NCBI RefSeq assembly: GCF_039634365.2
Contig: NZ_CP155079.2
Location: 124,001 to 188,000 of the forward strand
Reading direction: 5' to 3'
Source: Mucilaginibacter sp. PAMB04168
GTDB lineage: Bacteria; Bacteroidota; Bacteroidia; Sphingobacteriales; Sphingobacteriaceae
Length of the DNA: 64,000 nt
A model generated the notes under the pieces. The model was not told the DNA's origin. It saw only the letters and a program-made list of their open reading frames with translations, and searched no databases. The position numbers and the translations under genes were made by a program. Shown in pieces: positions 54,991 to 63,929 of the stretch (the first letter of the stretch is position 1; each line of letters begins with the position of its first letter).

Positions 54991-55782
54991 TCAAGAAGAT
55001 GAATTTTGCCATTTGGATATCCAATCGTCCGCTAACTGCTCCAATTCCCTATTCCCACTTTTTTTCTTCAACTCATTCAAAGCAACGGCCAGATCTTTCA
55101 GTTCCCAACCTTTGCTATTCAAGGTAAACCAAGCTTCTTTAAATTGCCCTCTATTCAGATAGTCGTAAAATTGAGTATTTTTGTCACCGGTGCTAAGTAA
55201 CCATGTCGGCAGGTCCATTATGGTGCTTAACATTCCTGCATCAGCGATTTCATACAATGATGAGTTTTGAATAATATCAGGTGAGTTCAGTGTATATATT
55301 GATGAAGGAAAATCACCGTTATATTCAGATAAGGTGCGCAAATATTTGAATGGCATGTTTTGATCAAAATATGGCAAATGCCCGAATTCTTTTGGGTCAT
55401 CGCCATACTCCACGGTAAACTCGTCAACTTCTAATGCATACTTGTAATCAACTTGTTCACAAAATCTAACAATGTCGTGGGTTAACCCATCTTTAGTCAT
55501 AATCATCTGTAAAACTATCGATGTGATGAACTGATCGGTATCACGGGCGATTTCAGATAGGTGACCATGCTCGAGAATATACTCTGCGTACGTCTCCTTA
55601 CGATCACAAAAAAAGTGTTTAACGATGCCTTTATACGATGCGCCATGCCCTAAAAATAACGGGACCAAACATGGCGGGTGTGGGTACCAGTGACCATCAA
55701 TGGCATTAAAGCCATCAAGGTAAGCAGGTAATTCAATCTCTTTAGTAATGAGTTTTTGAATGCGGCTGTCTATAGTCAACAT
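54991..55782 (-). CDS. Unknown soluble protein, possible T6SS-linked immunity protein
   Basis: A 263-residue protein without signal peptide or transmembrane segments, rich in Asp/Glu/Tyr and helices. It contains a 'GHWYPHPPCLVPLFLGHGASYKGIVKHFF' segment resembling the N-terminal strand region of SMI1/SUKH-type immunity proteins, but I cannot confirm the family. It is convergent with the adhesin operon and about 520 bp from tssK, with no adjacent toxin gene in the window. The immunity reading is a guess. Confidence 0.45.
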   Translation of the reverse strand: MLTIDSRIQKLITKEIELPAYLDGFNAIDGHWYPHPPCLVPLFLGHGASYKGIVKHFFCDRKETYAEYILEHGHLSEIARDTDQFITSIVLQMIMTKDGLTHDIVRFCEQVDYKYALEVDEFTVEYGDDPKEFGHLPYFDQNMPFKYLRTLSEYNGDFPSSIYTLNSPDIIQNSSLYEIADAGMLSTIMDLPTWLLSTGDKNTQFYDYLNRGQFKEAWFTLNSKGWELKDLAVALNELKKKSGNRELEQLADDWISKWQNSSS

Positions 55783-56303
55783 GCTGATAATTGGTAAGTG
55801 AAATTAAGATGATCGTTGATGTTTTCTGTACGTTTATCAATCTTAAAGTTTAACGTTGTCAGTTGATTTTATTTTAACTCACATTTACTTAGCCTGTAAA
55901 TATCTTCAAGGCATTTCTCAATCTCTTTTTGGTGTAACCATACCCACTTAACGCTGCTCCATCTGTTGTGCAGGGAGGTAACACGAGTGGTCACAGGAGA
56001 TGTTATGGTTGGAAGATCGGTAAACTTTTACGCCATCGTATAGTCAAATGATGCGTAGAGAAGAAAAGCAAATAGCTGACTGGTCCTTTGATCAATTCAA
56101 GCATAAATGTGGTTGAACTTGTTTCCCTTTGAGGCAACAGGTGCAGGCCAAAACCATGGCATGATAGCTTTCCCTGCCAAGCCTTTCAAATTCTGCCTGA
56201 TACCTTCTTTACATCGTTCATTCTAGGGAACCTCTGTGACATAGATTAACAACAAACAGTAGAAAAGGCTATTAGACCTATATGTAACGAGCTATAAAGG
56301 GCA
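55783..56303. other. Intergenic, nothing recognised
   Basis: 521 bp between the unknown protein and the tssK end. Short open stretches exist on both strands but none has a supported start, and no promoter, RNA or repeat is clear to me. Confidence 0.4.
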
Positions 56304-57452
56304 CTAATCCAATAGCGTCCAGGCCCGTTTGGCTTGTACGGTTTGCACCACTTGTTGTTCGGCAACTACAATGTTTTCTTTACGCTGGCCAATGTACTCC
56401 AGCGTGCTTAACTTATTCCATAAAGCCACAATTACTTTCAAAAACTCATCTACGGCTGTTACCGATGAGCGGATATCATGATGGTTATAAACAATCTCAA
56501 TCAAACGGGCCAGCAATTCTTCAAAGTTGCCCGGGGTCACATCTTTCCACTCGTAAAAATATTTAAGCAGCTCTTCGCGCTCGGCACCAGCAATGCTTTT
56601 TACGGTGCTGAAGAACACGTGTGCCATTTCAGAAAAATAACCCACTAATACTACAGGCGATTGGTTGTAAGCTATATTGCGGTAAGGAAAATAGATACGG
56701 GCTATGTAATCGAGCATCTTTTCGCATAAAGCTTTCACATTCTTTCCAATTGTCGAAATAGATTCTTTGGAGGTGATTTTGTCTAGTATTCTAAAAGACA
56801 GGAGCTGAATTTGATTGAGTTGTCCGCTAAATAACTCAAAGGCACTAACCAAGTCCGGGTGGCTCAATAAACAAGCGCTTGGGGGTATATAATTCGTATG
56901 TATTTGTATACCCGATCCGTTTTTAGTGAATTTACCAATTTCTAAGTAGTGATTTGTGCGGTTATTGATTTGGGATGCTGGTAAAAAGGTTACGGTATAT
57001 CTGCTTTCAACGTCGGGATAACGCAAAGGCAATTCCTCTGCATCTGGCTGCCCTGCTGCCACGCGCTCATGAGGATTAACAGTGAGGACGATAAAGTAAG
57101 TTTCTGTACCGTCTTCCAAACCATCTTGATTAAAATAATGATCAAATGTTACTTCCTGACCTATACCTTGTGTGGCAATAGATATCCGGTAACCTTCAGC
57201 GGTTACGGCATTGCACGTTTTTATTTTTACTTGCATGTGGTTAGAAGCTCTTTCAATGATTTGAACATCAAAAGTGCCATTGCTTGTGCCCCCGAATGGT
57301 GGCAGCAAGCCAAAATTATAATTGTTTAGTAGCAGGGCATTGCTGTCCTTTACCAAATCATGTATAAAATTATCAGTTTGCACAAAGTGGCTGCTTGATA
57401 TTTTCATACCATCCACCCAGTTTACAGCTTTATGTTTTACAGGTAGTATCAT
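56304..57452 (-). CDS. tssK: Type VI secretion baseplate protein TssK
   Basis: A 382-residue protein, shorter than proteobacterial TssK but typical for the Bacteroidota (subtype iii) form. The N-terminus 'VKHKAVNWVDGMKISSSHFVQTDNFIHDLV' matches the family start (WxxGM..HF). A central beta domain and a C-terminal helical bundle ('FYEWKDVTPGNFEELLARLIEIVYNHHDIRSS', ending 'ALWNKLSTLEYIGQRKENI') follow. TssK connects the baseplate to the membrane complex. The gene starts 21 bp after tssN's stop, in a - strand pair. Confidence 0.85.
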   Translation of the reverse strand: MILPVKHKAVNWVDGMKISSSHFVQTDNFIHDLVKDSNALLLNNYNFGLLPPFGGTSNGTFDVQIIERASNHMQVKIKTCNAVTAEGYRISIATQGIGQEVTFDHYFNQDGLEDGTETYFIVLTVNPHERVAAGQPDAEELPLRYPDVESRYTVTFLPASQINNRTNHYLEIGKFTKNGSGIQIHTNYIPPSACLLSHPDLVSAFELFSGQLNQIQLLSFRILDKITSKESISTIGKNVKALCEKMLDYIARIYFPYRNIAYNQSPVVLVGYFSEMAHVFFSTVKSIAGAEREELLKYFYEWKDVTPGNFEELLARLIEIVYNHHDIRSSVTAVDEFLKVIVALWNKLSTLEYIGQRKENIVVAEQQVVQTVQAKRAWTLLD

Positions 57453-57473
57453 ATTATATTACTGAATAGCAAT

Positions 57474-58367
57474 TTATAGATATATCGCCTCATCACCGGT
57501 TCGTTGCGGTTCGTTTACGGCTTCCGAAACCCTTTTGGCCATGATAGCGTATTTTTCTGTTATATTATTTTGTTCAATGTCCAGCTCAGGATCGATGAAA
57601 TTACGTTGGCTGAAAAATGATGGTTTAATGTAAAAAATCCATTTATAGCTTTCGCCTTTCGCCTGCTGGTATTCTATCTGTGAATCCGGGAACTTTGTGT
57701 TGTAATCTTCAATAAATTTCTGAAACCATAAGCCAAAATTCATATTACGAGGAGCTTTAGCTTTTACTTTAAGTTGCTCACTGTCGGCTGTGCTTTTATA
57801 AAGATTCACCTCCAATACTAACAGCCGGTTAAAATCTAAATGCTCCATGCTGATATCTACAGGATATAATGGATACTGCCATACCTTGTATATTTCGAGC
57901 GGTATGTTTAAATAAGCTACATAAGCCCACCAAAACACTAACGGAAGTAAAAAGGCAAACACAGCAGTAGAGGCCCATATACCATATTTCAAATTGTTTA
58001 ACCAGTCAAACCCAAGCTTAAACAAAAATGCGCCTAACATGCAACTTAATAAGCTACAAATAAAAACAAAGCCTTTTCGGGTGTTGAGTTCCTGATCATA
58101 GTAAGTTACAGCCAGGTAAACAAATATAATCCCGGCGGTTAACATGTAAAGTTGTGCACAAATGTATCCCCAAGGCATAAACTGTAAGTCCAGAAATCCC
58201 AATAAACCAGGGAGGCCTAATACCAATGAGGTAATAAGCATTGTTACGATAAGCCTTTTATTATTAAATACCTGATTTTTTTTGTTGATAACGGTCATAA
58301 TAGCCGTACTCACCGCAAAAATTACCGGGAACAGAAGATAGCGTATAAAAAAAGATTTAACATCCAT
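57474..58367 (-). CDS. tssN: Type VI secretion membrane protein TssN
   Basis: A 297-residue protein with five predicted transmembrane segments (about residues 7-27, 39-60, 66-88, 98-118 and 127-152) and a soluble C-terminal domain of about 140 residues ('LLVLEVNLYKSTADSEQLKVKAKAPRNMNFGLWFQKFIEDYN'). TssN is specific to the Bacteroidota subtype iii T6SS, where it replaces TssJLM-type membrane components. It lies upstream of tssK on the same strand and divergent from tssG, with a 107-bp gap holding an inverted repeat. Confidence 0.8.
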   Translation of the reverse strand: MDVKSFFIRYLLFPVIFAVSTAIMTVINKKNQVFNNKRLIVTMLITSLVLGLPGLLGFLDLQFMPWGYICAQLYMLTAGIIFVYLAVTYYDQELNTRKGFVFICSLLSCMLGAFLFKLGFDWLNNLKYGIWASTAVFAFLLPLVFWWAYVAYLNIPLEIYKVWQYPLYPVDISMEHLDFNRLLVLEVNLYKSTADSEQLKVKAKAPRNMNFGLWFQKFIEDYNTKFPDSQIEYQQAKGESYKWIFYIKPSFFSQRNFIDPELDIEQNNITEKYAIMAKRVSEAVNEPQRTGDEAIYL

Positions 58368-58394
58368 AAAGACTGCAAGCTTTCAGCAAATATT

Positions 58395-58416
58395 AAGTTC
58401 ATGGAAAAATGAACTT
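58395..58416. promoter_or_regulatory. Inverted repeat between tssN and tssG (candidate operator)
   Basis: Perfect 8-bp arms (AAGTTCAT/ATGAACTT) with a 6-nt centre lie in the 107-bp divergent promoter region. Such a site could bind a dimeric regulator controlling both baseplate operons. Confidence 0.4.
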
Positions 58417-58474
58417 TGCTTAATCAATTACCAAAATTTGGGGTTATTGTTTTTAGAAAATTATACCAAGTGCT

Positions 58475-59419
58475 ATGCCCGCCTTAACAGACAAAGTGAA
58501 CTTATTAGATACTGATTTTAAAGCCTCAACTATAGCTGCAGGTATGGTAGAAGCCGACCAAACAGAGGCAGACCGCGTTGTAATTTTACCGCAGGGTGCG
58601 CACCACCGCGCCTACGCCAAAGAGGTGGCTAACGTAACTACTTATCAATCAGCTTATCGAAACCGAACGATGCAGGCCATATATATCAATCGCGAGGGGT
58701 TGTACGATATGCTGCCTGAAGGTTTGTTTCATCAACCACCTGCCTCCAGCGTCATGATAACCGAAGAGGAAATGGTAAAAGATATAAAAGTGCGGCGTGA
58801 GGAGGAGCGCCTGGCCCGCAATTTTTTTGCCCCGCTTGAAATAGAGTTATACGGCTTGCGCACGGTTATTGAGTTATACGAAACCCGGTTAGATAAAAAA
58901 AGCGAGTATGATGAGCTGATTGATATATTTTTAAAAGAGTGGAAAGAATTTAAATGCTTCAGTAATCAGCAGATGATTGTGTTAATACATGTGCTGCCCG
59001 TTATTCATGAACAACGCAATAATTTGCCGTTTTTGCGTAATGTGCTCAGTATTATGTTCAATGCTCCGTTTGAACTCACTTATCAAACCGTAATGGAGGT
59101 ATTAAAGCCCAGTGGCGAAGCTGGGTTGGGAAACCAGTTGGGTTTTGGGCAATTGGGGGTTAACTTAATTGCCGGAAACAGCAAAGAACCCGATGAGCAG
59201 CTCCAAATAACAATTGGTCCGTTAACCACAACACAAATGCTGGCTTTATTACCCGGAACCCAGGCTGCAAAAGCATTAGATGTGTTACTTAATTATTTCG
59301 TCCCTATGCAAACCAGTGTGATTACACACTACACAATAGGCACCGAGTATCAAAAAGCGGTATTGGGCGCCTCTTCTGAAAATGCATGCTTAGGATTTAC
59401 AACTTACCTTGGCAGCTAA
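58475..59419 (+). CDS. tssG: Type VI secretion baseplate protein TssG
   Basis: A 314-residue protein with the TssG pattern: a segment 'FFAPLEIELYGLRTVIELYETRLDKKSEYDELI' early, and the C-terminal signature 'ITIGPLTTTQMLALLPGTQAAKALDVLLNYF' followed by 'NACLGFTTYLGS' (family end 'LG(WF)TT(WY)L'). TssG forms the TssE-F2-G wedge of the baseplate. It is convergent with tssF and overlaps it by 4 bp, an unusual orientation because tssF and tssG are usually collinear. Confidence 0.8.
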   Translation: MPALTDKVNLLDTDFKASTIAAGMVEADQTEADRVVILPQGAHHRAYAKEVANVTTYQSAYRNRTMQAIYINREGLYDMLPEGLFHQPPASSVMITEEEMVKDIKVRREEERLARNFFAPLEIELYGLRTVIELYETRLDKKSEYDELIDIFLKEWKEFKCFSNQQMIVLIHVLPVIHEQRNNLPFLRNVLSIMFNAPFELTYQTVMEVLKPSGEAGLGNQLGFGQLGVNLIAGNSKEPDEQLQITIGPLTTTQMLALLPGTQAAKALDVLLNYFVPMQTSVITHYTIGTEYQKAVLGASSENACLGFTTYLGS

Positions 59420-61269
59420 GCATTAACAAATATCCTGTAAGTTGAATTCATTACACTACGGCTATCCAGCTTTGAGGCCAGCAAAGTAATCAGTGTATCC
59501 CAGTCTTGTGTGCTTAATTGTAAGGTTGGCTCAGGCTTCAGGTAAATATCAATAGTTTTTTGAAATCCCTCTTTAGGGTTGCTGGAAACAGCCAGTCCTT
59601 TCTTTATTTGCACATCTGTAATCTTATTGCCCAAATCGTAATAACAAAAACTAATTAAGTCTGCCTGGGTAACAATTCGGTCTTTGGTAGTAAGGCCATA
59701 TTTATAAGCTTGTATGCGTTCGGTAGCACCTAAACTGTCCCTTCCGCCAACTGTGCTTGTCATTAGCCTAACTGAGTCGGGTTTAACTTTGTACATCTCA
59801 AACTGTTGCAATTTGGCTCCCCGGCGTATATGATTAGCTGCCCCTGCCAGTGTTGTCCAATAATTTAGGTAAAGCATGGAGGCTTGTTTAGCAGGCTTGA
59901 TAACCAAATAGTTCAAAAGTTCTGAACTGTGATCGGAATTTTGCGATTTGCGTTCAATCAATGATAAGTTTTGCTCAAGGGTTCGGAGCACACCAGCCAT
60001 ATAGTCGGTTCCGTAACTGGCAAAAGCAGCCTTTTCATCACGAAGCAGTTCAAAGAGATATTCTATTAGCTGTTGTGCGTTGCGCGAGTCAAACCGCTCT
60101 GCCCCACCATGGCGTATCGAATAACTTCCATCATTGCCTGTGCCGGCTTGCGCGTAAGGTATTTCGGCATAATACGTTTGCCGATCGTCAAAAACTTCTT
60201 TGATAGACAAAAAGTAATCTTTGTGATCGGGTTTAATGGGAATGACATTATTTAGCTCACGCAACCGGTATTTTTTTTCGTGCAGCCGACGATTGATTAC
60301 AGGAAAACAGTTAATGGAAACTTGCAATTCATCAATGATATCTGGACGGATAGCAGCCGGAAACCTAAGTTTTATCCATACACATGGCTTTAAGCGGTTT
60401 ATATCAGCAGGGTTAAATAAAGCGGTCAATTCATTCGGTAAAATTTCCCTAACGGGCGTAATGTCTTGTAATTTATCGTCAGTTAAGGTAATAAACCTGT
60501 TGGCATAAAACTCTTTAATATCACGTACAATCAGGTTAATTGTATTCTGCTCGTAAAAAATAGGCTTGTTTTGCAGTAGCTGGTCATCTATATAATTTAT
60601 GCCCGACTGGCTATTGAGTTCTTCGCCATTTAAATAGCATTGCACAACTGATAGTAGCTTGTAAAAATCCTCGTTTGCCGCATAGTCCGGCCATTCAATA
60701 AATAATGCCAGTTGATTGATATTGGTAAGGCCAGGTGCGCATTCAATACCTATCCAAAGGCTTTGGCTATCGGTAAAACCACTTCCAACATGTGGCAGCG
60801 CCGTATTCTTATGCATATGCTCATCATACTCGTATAAATGATGCCCGCTGCAGGCATATTTTACAGTTGCATTGTACAGGTCCATCTGTCCTACGGGCGA
60901 AAAAAAAGCATCTGCCTGCTCGTCCGATGGCTTTCCGTTTTCTTTAACAGCTGGTTGCCTGTAAAAGAAATGGTTGTTAACCGCCAGCGATTCTTTTAGT
61001 TCAACGGGTTGTGCTTTTAATACAGCATGAGCCGGCAAGGCCGATGTTAGATAATCTGAAGCTAAAATCCTGGAAATTTTATGAAGTATTCTGTCTTCTA
61101 AATTCTTTACGTCGTTAGATATATTAAACAGTTCTGTGCTCAAAGCTTCAATTAAAAGCTTGACCATCGGATCCATATCGTTTACATTATTGGTTCCCCA
61201 ATAATCCATTGCGTTACGTAGTATACGGGCACGTATGTCTTCTTTAGACGAAAATAGCGTTTGGTTCAT
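59416..61269 (-). CDS. tssF: Type VI secretion baseplate protein TssF
   Basis: A 617-residue protein. The N-terminus 'RARILRNAMDYWGTNNVNDMDPMVKLLIEALSTELFNISNDVKNLEDRILHKISRILASDYLTSALPAHAVL' follows the family start. A long middle beta region is followed by the conserved 'VRLMTSTVGGRDSLGATERIQAYKYGL' and 'VTQADLISFCYYDLG' segments near the C-terminus. TssF is a baseplate subunit paired with TssG and TssE. Its start is 3 bp from tssE's stop, so tssE-tssF are one operon, and its end overlaps tssG on the opposite strand. Confidence 0.85.
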   Translation of the reverse strand: MNQTLFSSKEDIRARILRNAMDYWGTNNVNDMDPMVKLLIEALSTELFNISNDVKNLEDRILHKISRILASDYLTSALPAHAVLKAQPVELKESLAVNNHFFYRQPAVKENGKPSDEQADAFFSPVGQMDLYNATVKYACSGHHLYEYDEHMHKNTALPHVGSGFTDSQSLWIGIECAPGLTNINQLALFIEWPDYAANEDFYKLLSVVQCYLNGEELNSQSGINYIDDQLLQNKPIFYEQNTINLIVRDIKEFYANRFITLTDDKLQDITPVREILPNELTALFNPADINRLKPCVWIKLRFPAAIRPDIIDELQVSINCFPVINRRLHEKKYRLRELNNVIPIKPDHKDYFLSIKEVFDDRQTYYAEIPYAQAGTGNDGSYSIRHGGAERFDSRNAQQLIEYLFELLRDEKAAFASYGTDYMAGVLRTLEQNLSLIERKSQNSDHSSELLNYLVIKPAKQASMLYLNYWTTLAGAANHIRRGAKLQQFEMYKVKPDSVRLMTSTVGGRDSLGATERIQAYKYGLTTKDRIVTQADLISFCYYDLGNKITDVQIKKGLAVSSNPKEGFQKTIDIYLKPEPTLQLSTQDWDTLITLLASKLDSRSVMNSTYRIFVNA

Positions 61270-61272
61270 GCT

Positions 61273-61707
61273 TTAGGCTGAAAGGGGACTTAAAAATAGT
61301 GCAGTTGAAAACGTGTAATTTTCTCCGGTTTTTTGAATTTTAGCTTTAATGATGATTTCTACTTGTTTTTTTATTTCGCTTACATTGCGTAGAGGGTAAA
61401 ATTTATTTACTTCTTGTATGCGTACCTCAATATGCACATCGTATATGCGCGTTTCGTATTTGGTAATGGAGCGCATAAGTGATTTCCTGAGCTTCTCTTC
61501 CCACATACTTTCACTAACAATCAGTTCGAAATCCAAATCCCAGATTTCACACCCGAAGTCTGGTTGATAACGGTGCTCACCATAGCGGGTAAAAATGATC
61601 AGTTCAATGTATTGTGATACCGAGCTGCCAATATCTTGCTTATTTAAATCATACCCTTTAAATAAATTACCCAGCTGAAATGGTTTTTTGTAAAGTGGGA
61701 TAGCCAT
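61273..61707 (-). CDS. tssE: Type VI secretion baseplate protein TssE (gp25-like)
   Basis: The ATG at 61707 ('MAIPLYKKPFQLGNLF') is the likely start (144 aa); a longer open frame extends to 61815. The gp25 family features are present: 'IELIIFTRYGEHRYQPDFGCEIWDLDFE' and 'YETRIYDVHIEVRIQEV'. TssE is the sheath-initiating wedge protein of the baseplate. It opens the tssE-tssF operon, divergent from tssO. Confidence 0.85.
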   Translation of the reverse strand: MAIPLYKKPFQLGNLFKGYDLNKQDIGSSVSQYIELIIFTRYGEHRYQPDFGCEIWDLDFELIVSESMWEEKLRKSLMRSITKYETRIYDVHIEVRIQEVNKFYPLRNVSEIKKQVEIIIKAKIQKTGENYTFSTALFLSPLSA

Positions 61708-61915
61708 ATACCCTGTGTTAAGTTTTAAGCAAAATGCTGCAACATTTAAACAAAACTTTTCGGAAATGGTTGTTGGGATGTTGTGAAGATTGAAGGAGTT
61801 GACCTGTTTGTACAAATAAAGGTCAAGTAAAGGTGGTTACTGCCTGTTACTGGTAATAACCTACGCGAGGGGTGTTTTCAACAACTTTTTTTACCAGTTT
61901 TGATTTTATATTTAC

Positions 61916-62431
61916 ATGAAGCCGGTCAACAGTCGTGATTTAAAGCGTGCCTATCTTGCCTTTACAGCTTATTTTTTATTGCTGCTCTTTTTCAGCATTG
62001 CATCCGTTTATCTGTTTTTTTTAACCTCCGATCGTGAGGTTGCTCAATTAAATGAACGCGTTAAGCAGTCCGAAAAACTGATCTCAATCCGAAATAATAT
62101 CAACAACAACTTTGATATTATTATTATGCGGATGGCGCAGTTGTCTCAGTACACTAAAGTAAATTCTGTTGAACTTAACAACGAAAATCTGTTGTTAAAC
62201 GACATTCAGGAAAGCAACCTGAAAATACAAGCAGCGTTGCAGCAAAATAGCCTGCCTTTAAAAAGCTTTGAGCTTTATAAAAAAATGAGCGACAACATTA
62301 GCACAGTTGCTACCATCAAAGATTCGTTGTTTACCACGCGCTTTCAAATTGAAAGTGCCCGTTTACAACTGCAGTCTTGTAACCGAACCAACAATTCGGC
62401 TGTTAACAAGCTAAAAAACTTTAGAAGATAA
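61916..62431 (+). CDS. tssO: Type VI secretion membrane protein TssO
   Basis: A 171-residue protein starting 'MKPVNSRDLKRAYLAF' with a single N-terminal transmembrane helix (about residues 13-38), followed by an extended, coiled-coil-rich periplasmic part. Start, size and topology match the TssO protein of Bacteroidota T6SS. The next gene starts 3 bp after its stop. This operon is divergent from tssE-tssF across about 200 bp that must hold both promoters. Confidence 0.75.
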   Translation: MKPVNSRDLKRAYLAFTAYFLLLLFFSIASVYLFFLTSDREVAQLNERVKQSEKLISIRNNINNNFDIIIMRMAQLSQYTKVNSVELNNENLLLNDIQESNLKIQAALQQNSLPLKSFELYKKMSDNISTVATIKDSLFTTRFQIESARLQLQSCNRTNNSAVNKLKNFRR

Positions 62432-62434
62432 ACT

Positions 62435-62917
62435 ATGAAATTCAGCATTAAAGAACGCCGTGAAAAATTCTTGTTTTTTTTAGGGATCTTTCTGTTTACC
62501 GCTGCTGTTTTATGTACAGCCTTATTCTATAATCGTGGCAATGCAAGTGATATTTCAAAAAGCGATTTTTCTAAACGATTACAGGAAGAGGACTATTTTG
62601 AAGCAGCCGTAACACAAGCATTACCAGCTATCGATACCACTTATGGGCGTATTGTAAAGTTTAATCCGAATGTACAGGCCGTGTTTCTAGAAAACGACAT
62701 TAAGAATGCTATTACTGCTATCAGGTCGTATTACAACAGCCGCCCTTACGATAACCGTTACAAATGCTTTATATACGCTTCAAAAATTCAGGAAAACTTA
62801 TTCTATGACAAGCGTGAACTAAAAGGGAACTACAACGACATAGCTCATATTAATAAACTTTTAGACGAATGTAAATTATCGACCAGGCAGCTACAACAAA
62901 GCCTGGGCGCGCGTTAA
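62435..62917 (+). CDS. Small membrane-anchored T6SS-linked protein
   Basis: A 160-residue protein with one N-terminal transmembrane helix (about residues 9-32) and a helical periplasmic domain ('NAITAIRSYYNSRPYDNRYKCFIYASKIQENLFYDKRELKGNYNDIAHINKLLDECK'). It has no lipobox, so it is not the lipoprotein TssQ. It lies 3 bp after tssO and 22 bp before the PKD protein and is likely another piece of the subtype iii membrane complex. I do not know its standard name. Confidence 0.6.
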   Translation: MKFSIKERREKFLFFLGIFLFTAAVLCTALFYNRGNASDISKSDFSKRLQEEDYFEAAVTQALPAIDTTYGRIVKFNPNVQAVFLENDIKNAITAIRSYYNSRPYDNRYKCFIYASKIQENLFYDKRELKGNYNDIAHINKLLDECKLSTRQLQQSLGAR

Positions 62918-62939
62918 CCTAACTTAATACTTTTCACTT

Positions 62940-63905
62940 ATGCAAGACGATTACCGCAATGGCCGCTCGGTTGAAACCAACAGGCAAAACTATCTTTTCC
63001 TCTACATTATCGTTTCTGTACTTTTGTTAGCCGGTCTTATTTTCTTATTCAAAAACGCATTGTTTGATGATAAGACGGTTAATGCAAAAATCCTGAAGAA
63101 CGAGATATATCTGAATGAGGACCTAGTTTATTCGGACAATACCCAGGGCGCCAACAAATGGCTTTGGGAGTTTGGCAATGGCGAAAAAGCAACTACACAA
63201 AGCGGTACGTACCGCTTTAAAAAGCCGGGCGCTTATATTATCCGCTTAACCGTTGATGGTAAATTACAACAGCAATTTCCTCTTGATGTAAAAGATACGG
63301 TGGCTGCGCTGGCTAAAGATACCTTGCTTACTATAAACGGCCCAACACAAGGTATAGTTAACGAAGAGGTTAGGCTGGAGGCCCAGGGAGACGCCAGGAT
63401 ATTTGAATGGTCATTTGGTGAAACCGGCCGTATTGATGTAAAAGGACCTACTGCGCTGTATACCTACCACAGCCCGGGCATATATACGGTAAGGCTAAGT
63501 ACCGATAAAAATAAGAGGCCTGTTTATCATCGTATACGCGTTACCAACCCGGACTCGGCCATTGTTAATGCTATAATAGCACCTGGCGAAGGCGAGCGTA
63601 AAGCGATAGACGACATCAGGGCACATCTGCAGGCTATTGCTAACGGTGCCGATTTTAACCATCATTATTACTACCTAGTTAATAAATATTTTTGTGGTGA
63701 TGAGCGGGTTGCCGTAAACCTTGATGCAGGGGGCGACAGCAAGCAAACTGATTTGTATACCTATTGCATGCGATTAACGTTTGGAGGCGGCATTAGTATT
63801 GATGAAGCCCAGGTAACGGCCAAACCCAAGTCTAACTGTTCAAGCCTGTTAACTGTAAAACAGCATTCTGCAACATCAGCTCAAGGTATCAAACGCACTA
63901 AATAG
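62940..63905 (+). CDS. PKD-domain membrane protein of the T6SS (TssP-like)
   Basis: A 321-residue protein with an N-terminal transmembrane helix ('YLFLYIIVSVLLLAGLIFLF') and two PKD-like beta domains ('NKWLWEFGNGEKATTQSGTYRFKKPGAYIIRL', 'RIFEWSFGETGRIDVKGPTALYTYHSPGIYTVRLS'). A C-terminal helical-beta part containing two Cys follows. Its place between tssO and the probable tssR suggests the TssP protein of the subtype iii membrane complex. The name is inferred from position and topology, not from a family match. Confidence 0.65.
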   Translation: MQDDYRNGRSVETNRQNYLFLYIIVSVLLLAGLIFLFKNALFDDKTVNAKILKNEIYLNEDLVYSDNTQGANKWLWEFGNGEKATTQSGTYRFKKPGAYIIRLTVDGKLQQQFPLDVKDTVAALAKDTLLTINGPTQGIVNEEVRLEAQGDARIFEWSFGETGRIDVKGPTALYTYHSPGIYTVRLSTDKNKRPVYHRIRVTNPDSAIVNAIIAPGEGERKAIDDIRAHLQAIANGADFNHHYYYLVNKYFCGDERVAVNLDAGGDSKQTDLYTYCMRLTFGGGISIDEAQVTAKPKSNCSSLLTVKQHSATSAQGIKRTK

Positions 63906-63929
63906 TACTTTCCTACAATCTATCCTGCC

